From positions 1-30,054 of the forward strand of contig CAZQSL010000035.1 of the NCBI GenBank assembly GCA_964595945.1: a stretch of DNA of 30,054 nucleotides. The letters run 5' to 3'. The number at the start of each line of letters is the position of its first letter. Position 1 is the stretch's first letter. The notes beneath the pieces were generated by a model. It made no database searches. It was not told the DNA's origin and saw only the letters and a list, made by a program, of their open reading frames with translations. This stretch comes from CAZQSL01 sp964595945 (GTDB taxonomy: Bacteria; UBP15; UBA6099; JAJRTR01). Positions 25,227 through 30,054 of this stretch are shown here, piece after piece. A program made the translations under genes and the position numbers.

Positions 25227-27266
25227 ATGAATGCAGAGCAAGGCAATGGTATGGAGACAGGAAAAGGGGCCGGGCGCGTCTTGACGGGCCGGCCGCGATT
25301 ATTGATCGCAGACGACGACAAGCTGATGCGAAACCGGTTGAAGATGATGCTGGCGCAGATGCCTGTCGATATAGTTGGAGAAGCGACAGACGGCAGCGAA
25401 GCTATTTCGATGGCCGAGGAACTCAAGCCTGATATCATAACGATGGACCTCATCATGCCCGGCGTCGATGGGCTCAAGGCAATCAGGGAAATCAAGATCA
25501 AACAGCCTCACATCGCGATCATCGTTGTGTCGAGTCTGTCGAAGATCAACGTCATACAGGAATGTATCAAGGCAGGAGCTTCCACATTTGTCATCAAACC
25601 CTTCGATCAGACAAAGGTGGCAAACACCATCAATTCCGTCATCAGGAAACTGTCGGGCGAAGCCCAGCCGTCAGAAGATGCCGCCGCCAGGATATTCGAC
25701 TCGGAAAACGGACAGAAGAAACTTCGCGTGCTTATAGTCGAAGATGACAGGATGACGAGGCTCACTCTCAAAAAGATCCTGCTCAAGGCAGGCCATGATG
25801 TAGTGGGAGAGGCCGAAAACGGATACAAGGCGATCGAACTCGCCAAGTCGCTCGTGCCCGATCTCATCACGATGGACCTGATCATGCGCGACATGGACGG
25901 ACTCAAGGCCACTCGCGAAATCAAGAAGACAATGCCTGACATGAAGATCATCGTCGTGTCTGGCGTAGCCAAGATGAACGTCGTTTCCGAGTGCATCAAG
26001 GCCGGAGCGGCTACCTACATCATAAAACCATTTGAATACCGCAAGGTCATCAACGCGATCAATCTGACATTTGCGGTCGTGCCCGGCAGCGAAGAAGAAA
26101 AACTGACGCTGGCTCGTGACGCAGTCGTCGCCGGGTCGGAAAATGTCAGGATCGACTTGCTCAAGATCGCCTGCGTACACGCGACGGGCGCCGATGACCC
26201 GGAGCATGATTTCGCCAGAATCCATCAACAGTTCACCCGTCTGATCAAAAATGCCGGCGCGCAGCTTGTCGACATCAACGCTACGCCAGACGTGACGGTC
26301 GACTCCACGTTTTCGCTCCTGCATGTCTTCGGGCTTTCCGACGACAATTACATCGTCTGCCGCCAGGCTGTCGAAAACAAGGTGCCTGTCATCGTCACGC
26401 CCCTCTACTGGAATGACGAGTATCCCATATATTTTGACCTTACCGGCGCTCCGGTAAGCGGCGATGAGCCGCCAGTGAAAGAACATAAGCTCGATCCGGC
26501 GTTTTACGAGCGCAGGCTCAGCCTCAGAAAACTCAGAAAACGCAAATACATGCTCGACCGCGCTACTTATGTGCATGTCAACGGCGAGTGCGAACGCGCG
26601 CTCGTGTGCCGTGATTTCGATGTCAAACCGACCCGCACGGTCAAATTTTTCTTCGGGGCCGATCCCGTCTATGATCCGATCAAGTCGTCGATCAGCGAAA
26701 TCAGCTCAAAACTGGACGCGGGATTTGACATCCTGTGTCTCGGACCACTCGACGAAAAAAACAACCAGCACATGGTGATCGAGGCCACCCGCGAACTCGG
26801 CATGAAAGTCGTCATTTCCAGTTGCAGCCTCAATGATCCTGATCCATCCAATCACTATGTCAACTTCTGCTGCGAACTCGCGCATGACGACGTGATATTC
26901 GTACCGCAGGTGCCGCCCCAGCTCAGGGAGGGACTGTTCGCAAGGGCAAAAGTGCTTGTAGTACCATCGTTCAACGAATCCTCCTGCATCAACTGTCTCG
27001 AAGCCATAGCTGCCGGATGTCCGGTCGTCGTAACCGAAAGAGGCAATGCGTGGGATTATTTCGGAGACATGGTCGAATATTGCAATCCGGAAAGCGACTC
27101 TTCCATAGCATCGGCCATCAGCCGCGCGATCGAATGCGGCGTGACGGACAGTCTCAGGGAAAAAGTTAACGGATTCAAGTGGGGCAATTCGTCTGAAGAA
27201 CTTTTCAGAATCTATAGAAACTCCGTAACTGTATTCGCGGCAAGGCAGGAAGACCCGGCCTCCTGA
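25227..27266 (+). CDS. REC-REC-GT4-type glycosyltransferase fusion
   Basis: This 679-residue protein is built from two response-regulator receiver domains and a glycosyltransferase. REC1 (about 22-140) has ADDD and phosphoacceptor Asp74 in TMDLIMP. REC2 (about 165-290) has VEDD and Asp217 in TMDLIMR. Both end in the conserved Lys-Pro segments (VIKPF, IIKPF). Residues about 315-679 look like a GT-B glycosyltransferase whose C-terminal half carries VPSFNESSCINCLEAIAAG with the EX7E pair Glu584/Glu592 typical of GT4 retaining enzymes. No output DNA-binding or membrane segment is present. The start at ATG 25227 is chosen because the promoter lies at 25134-25162; the ribosome site is weak, and ATG 25251 is an alternative. 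A FapA-REC gene follows after 121 bp. Confidence 0.85.
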   Translation: MNAEQGNGMETGKGAGRVLTGRPRLLIADDDKLMRNRLKMMLAQMPVDIVGEATDGSEAISMAEELKPDIITMDLIMPGVDGLKAIREIKIKQPHIAIIVVSSLSKINVIQECIKAGASTFVIKPFDQTKVANTINSVIRKLSGEAQPSEDAAARIFDSENGQKKLRVLIVEDDRMTRLTLKKILLKAGHDVVGEAENGYKAIELAKSLVPDLITMDLIMRDMDGLKATREIKKTMPDMKIIVVSGVAKMNVVSECIKAGAATYIIKPFEYRKVINAINLTFAVVPGSEEEKLTLARDAVVAGSENVRIDLLKIACVHATGADDPEHDFARIHQQFTRLIKNAGAQLVDINATPDVTVDSTFSLLHVFGLSDDNYIVCRQAVENKVPVIVTPLYWNDEYPIYFDLTGAPVSGDEPPVKEHKLDPAFYERRLSLRKLRKRKYMLDRATYVHVNGECERALVCRDFDVKPTRTVKFFFGADPVYDPIKSSISEISSKLDAGFDILCLGPLDEKNNQHMVIEATRELGMKVVISSCSLNDPDPSNHYVNFCCELAHDDVIFVPQVPPQLREGLFARAKVLVVPSFNESSCINCLEAIAAGCPVVVTERGNAWDYFGDMVEYCNPESDSSIASAISRAIECGVTDSLREKVNGFKWGNSSEELFRIYRNSVTVFAARQEDPAS

Positions 27267-27387
27267 AACCGGTCTTAACCAGTTATGCCACGGACACTGA
27301 TACCGCAGCCGGCAACTCGGATACTGACCGGCAACAGTGACACAAATAGTGCCGCAAAACTGTCGACAACAATAAACGGGGACAGAC

Positions 27388-29211
27388 ATGGACGACCGAC
27401 TGAGACAAATTAAAAATTTCAAATCGCAAAACAGCGATTGCGGCCAGGCACCCATAAGGATCGAAGTATCCAGAGATCACCTGACCGCCTATCTCTTCGT
27501 CACGCCGGGATATGTCCCGACCATAAGCGAGATCACTGAGGCTCTCAATGCAGAAGGCATCGTCTACGGAATCAAGGACGAAGAAAAAATCTCGGTCTTC
27601 ATCAGCAATATCGAACTCTACGATCACACCATGATCATCGCTACCGGACGCCCCTTTACACATGGCCGGGACGCCAGCATCGAGTATCTTTTCGAATACG
27701 ATGACCGCAGCAGCACCGATGCCGTATCCGACAGGGGACGCGACCGGATTGACTTCAAACGAATCGGCATCATCTCAAGCGTCAGACGTGGCGAACCCAT
27801 CGCAAGGAAAATCCCCGCCGTGCAGGGCGAGGTCGGTATTACCGTCTATGGTCAGGAACTCCCCGGCGAATGGGGCATCGACATCCACATCGAAGCCGGC
27901 GCCAATGTATCGACCTCCGAAAACAAAAGGGAATTCATCGCCGAAATAGACGGCGCTCCCATCATCAACAACGGCCTCCTCCGCGTCGATCCCATACACA
28001 TCATCGAATCGGATGTCGACTACAGGACCGGTAATATCAAATTCGACGGCACAGTGGCTGTCAAGGGCAGCATCATGGACGAATTCGAAGTCGAGGCCGC
28101 CGGCGACATCATTGTCGAAAACACAATCCAGGCCGCGAGAGTCGTCGCAGGCGGCAATATCATCGTCAAACGCGGCATCCTCACGAGAGGCAAGGGCCTC
28201 GTCAGGGCCGAAGGAAGCGTCTACGCCAAATTTATCGAAAACTCCGTCGTCGAGGCCGAAGGCAATGTCCTTGTCGAGACTGCCATCCTCAACAGCAGCG
28301 TCAACTGCAACGGCCGGGTCGTCGCGCTCACCGAAGAAGGCGCCATCATCGGCGGCCGCATCCTCGCCTCCGACCGCATTGTCACCCGCAACCTCGGCTC
28401 CACCGCCCATGTCGCCACCTACACCCAGGTCGGCTACAGATACGAAATGCAGCGGCGATATATCAACGAACTCCTCAAACTCAGAGCTGTCCAGGCCAAA
28501 CTCAACGAATTCCAGAAATCATACGAAAATATCGTCCGCACCGGCATGGGTCTCGAAAAACTCGGCGAAATCAGAGGCAAGATCGTACAACTCGTCAGAG
28601 TGCAGAAACAGATGCAGGAAGATATCCCCGAAATCGCCGCCCACAGGATTTTCAACCAGTATGCCATGATCGAAGTCGAAAACAATGTCTATCCCGGCTC
28701 TTCCATCAACATCGGCGACACATGTTACACGGTCAAGACCGAGACGAGATTCGCTTCGTTCAAATGGGATCCCAATGACAAGCTCGTATACATGTCATCG
28801 TTCGACACCACGGGCATCGGCGTTTCCGACTCCGACAACAATCCCCGGACCGTCCTCATCATCGACGACTCCAAATCCGTCCGAAAGTCTCTCCGCATGA
28901 TATTCGAACGCATCAACTACCGCGTCGTAGACGAAGCCGAAGACGGCGAGATCGGCATCCAGAAATACAGGCAATTCCGCCCATCGCTCGTCACATGCGA
29001 CATCTCCATGGTCAATCTCAACGGTATCGAAACACTCAAGGCCATCCGCTCCGAAAACAATAATGCTAAAGTGATCATGATCTCTTCCAACAAGGACAAG
29101 AAAAAAGTATACGACTGCATTGCCAACGGCGCCGCCGATTACATCCTCAAACCCTTCATGCCCTCAAAGGTCATCGCCGTTGTCAACAGTATCTCCGAGA
29201 GTAACCTATGA
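27388..29211 (+). CDS. FapA (DUF342) protein with C-terminal receiver domain
   Basis: This 607-residue protein joins a complete FapA/DUF342 module to a REC domain. The N-terminal part (about 20-190) contains the GYVPTISEITEAL and RGEPIARKIPAVQGEVGITVYG segments of that family. A glycine/valine-rich right-handed beta-helix follows (about 210-345, repeated GNIIV, GSVYA, GNVLV, GRVVA turns), then a coiled coil (about 355-420) and a small beta domain. REC occupies about 488-607, with IDDSKSVRKSLR, phosphoacceptor Asp538 (TCDISM) and ILKPFM. FapA proteins are linked to flagellar assembly and polar localisation, and the beta-helix resembles those of MinC and bactofilin. GGGGAC precedes the ATG. Its stop overlaps the next start by 4 nt. 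Confidence 0.87.
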   Translation: MDDRLRQIKNFKSQNSDCGQAPIRIEVSRDHLTAYLFVTPGYVPTISEITEALNAEGIVYGIKDEEKISVFISNIELYDHTMIIATGRPFTHGRDASIEYLFEYDDRSSTDAVSDRGRDRIDFKRIGIISSVRRGEPIARKIPAVQGEVGITVYGQELPGEWGIDIHIEAGANVSTSENKREFIAEIDGAPIINNGLLRVDPIHIIESDVDYRTGNIKFDGTVAVKGSIMDEFEVEAAGDIIVENTIQAARVVAGGNIIVKRGILTRGKGLVRAEGSVYAKFIENSVVEAEGNVLVETAILNSSVNCNGRVVALTEEGAIIGGRILASDRIVTRNLGSTAHVATYTQVGYRYEMQRRYINELLKLRAVQAKLNEFQKSYENIVRTGMGLEKLGEIRGKIVQLVRVQKQMQEDIPEIAAHRIFNQYAMIEVENNVYPGSSINIGDTCYTVKTETRFASFKWDPNDKLVYMSSFDTTGIGVSDSDNNPRTVLIIDDSKSVRKSLRMIFERINYRVVDEAEDGEIGIQKYRQFRPSLVTCDISMVNLNGIETLKAIRSENNNAKVIMISSNKDKKKVYDCIANGAADYILKPFMPSKVIAVVNSISESNL

Positions 29212-30054
29212 CTACCATGGACAACGCCTATTTCAACGAAAAGGAAACAATCGAGCTGCGCCAGACGGCAGTCGATGAAATCGCCGGATTGCTCGACGAG
29301 GCCATAAGGCTGCTCACTCCGGCGATCGGCCATCCCGATGATATGCCATTCGGAGACAAACTCAGGCGGCTTGCCGCGATCTTTCACACTATCGTCGGCA
29401 GCGCTGGCGTCTCCAACATGGCTGAAGTCGCCTCACTCGCCACCAAAGCCCACACTCTTGCCCAGGCCGGGTCTACCGACGATCTCGATACCGCGCGCGC
29501 ACTGCTCGAACTCATCAATGATACCGCTTCGGCCATTTCCCGCTACAACACGACACCCGGTTCAGATGATGGCGCAATTCAAAAACGGCTCGCGCGTCTC
29601 GAACTCGAAAACCAGATCGCCACATTCAAGATCGACATACTCGGCGAAATCATAAATCTGCTCCCCCGCTCCCAAAACCAGTGGGCCACTATCGGCTTTA
29701 TCCTCGATCGCATCTTCAGCATCATCGAAATGGACGGCGTTTCCGTGCTCGTCGCCGACGAGGAAAAAACGTCGCTGACCTTCAGGGCTGTCCGTGGCGG
29801 CAAGGAGGAGGAAATCACCGGACTCGCCATCGACGCGTCTGCCGGCATCGCGGGAAAAGTCTTCTCGTCCGGGCGTCCGCTCGTCGTGGCCGATGTCTCG
29901 AAATGTGATGTTTTTCTCACTCAATTCGACGAACTCACCGGCTACCGGACACGCTCTGTCGTAGCCGTACCGCTGAAGTTTTACGGTGAAACCCTCGGCG
30001 TGCTCGAAGGTGTCAATATCGGTACCGACGAAATACGTTCCGCCGACCGCATGC
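29208..30054 (+). CDS. HPt-like and GAF domain signalling protein (partial, runs off window)
   Basis: The open frame from ATG 29208 runs without a stop to the window end (282 codons seen). The start overlaps the FapA-REC stop in an ATGA, showing translational coupling. Residues about 12-112 are helical and contain FHTIVGSAGVSNM at 59-71, which aligns with the HPt phosphotransfer motif HTLKGSAG and places the phosphoacceptor at His60; the usual Lys is Val63. A short coiled coil follows (about 123-150). Residues about 155-282 form a GAF domain (ATIGFILDRIF, GIAGKVFSSGRPLVV, VVAVPLKFYGETLGVLE). The missing C-terminus could hold a kinase, phosphatase or cyclase. As a histidine-bearing partner beside three REC domains it is a natural phosphorelay component. 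Confidence 0.75.
   Translation, partial: MTTMDNAYFNEKETIELRQTAVDEIAGLLDEAIRLLTPAIGHPDDMPFGDKLRRLAAIFHTIVGSAGVSNMAEVASLATKAHTLAQAGSTDDLDTARALLELINDTASAISRYNTTPGSDDGAIQKRLARLELENQIATFKIDILGEIINLLPRSQNQWATIGFILDRIFSIIEMDGVSVLVADEEKTSLTFRAVRGGKEEEITGLAIDASAGIAGKVFSSGRPLVVADVSKCDVFLTQFDELTGYRTRSVVAVPLKFYGETLGVLEGVNIGTDEIRSADRM

Overview
The window reads as chromosomal DNA of a moderately GC-rich, diderm (Gram-negative type) bacterium. An Omp85/BamA-type outer-membrane assembly protein and a secretin both require an outer membrane. Shine-Dalgarno sites and sigma70-like promoters are recognisable. Most genes use C-rich third codon positions. The phylum cannot be fixed from this sequence. FapA-type proteins, a short BamA, a small CxxC protein and a paired WYL locus would fit a planctomycete-like or other poorly sampled lineage, but that is a guess. 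There is no CRISPR array, insertion sequence or rRNA, and the only tRNA is tRNA-Ala(GGC). No gene-free stretch reaches 300 bases.

Layout. 1-300: tRNA-Ala on the minus strand with a clear promoter and terminator. 420-3082: a small membrane coiled-coil protein, two WYL-domain regulators arranged like pafB-pafC, and a small cysteine-pair protein; the first two genes have an unusual G/T-rich coding strand. 3158-4484: a short orphan secretin whose promoter lies inside an inverted repeat. 4608-7600: a translationally coupled redox pair, a CrtI-like FAD oxidoreductase and an FNR-type flavin/2Fe-2S reductase. 7654-10772: a perfect palindrome, then on the minus strand a DMT/EamA permease and BamA. 10946-12035 (minus): a PadR regulator and its membrane partner, with an apparent autoregulatory operator. 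12085-16337 (minus): a tightly overlapping operon galT - moaC - unknown gene - ligA. 16528-21137 (plus): priA, a DraG-like protein that has lost its metal-binding aspartates, and ribokinase. 21221-24937 (minus): a MEMO1-family protein and a PAS/degenerate-GGDEF/EAL protein. 25134-30054 (plus): three signalling genes running off the window.

The most interesting part is the right end. A divergent promoter region with a perfect operator-like palindrome separates the PAS-GGDEF-EAL gene from a plus-strand series: REC-REC-glycosyltransferase (GT4-type EX7E motif), FapA(DUF342)-REC, and a partial HPt-like-GAF protein whose start overlaps the preceding stop. Three receiver domains, a candidate phosphotransfer histidine and a c-di-GMP-type enzyme sit together with two unusual effector modules: a glycosyltransferase and a FapA beta-helix. 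I infer a candidate phosphorelay that controls surface glycosylation, motility or localisation. A second notable item is the DraG-like pseudoenzyme next to priA and ribokinase.
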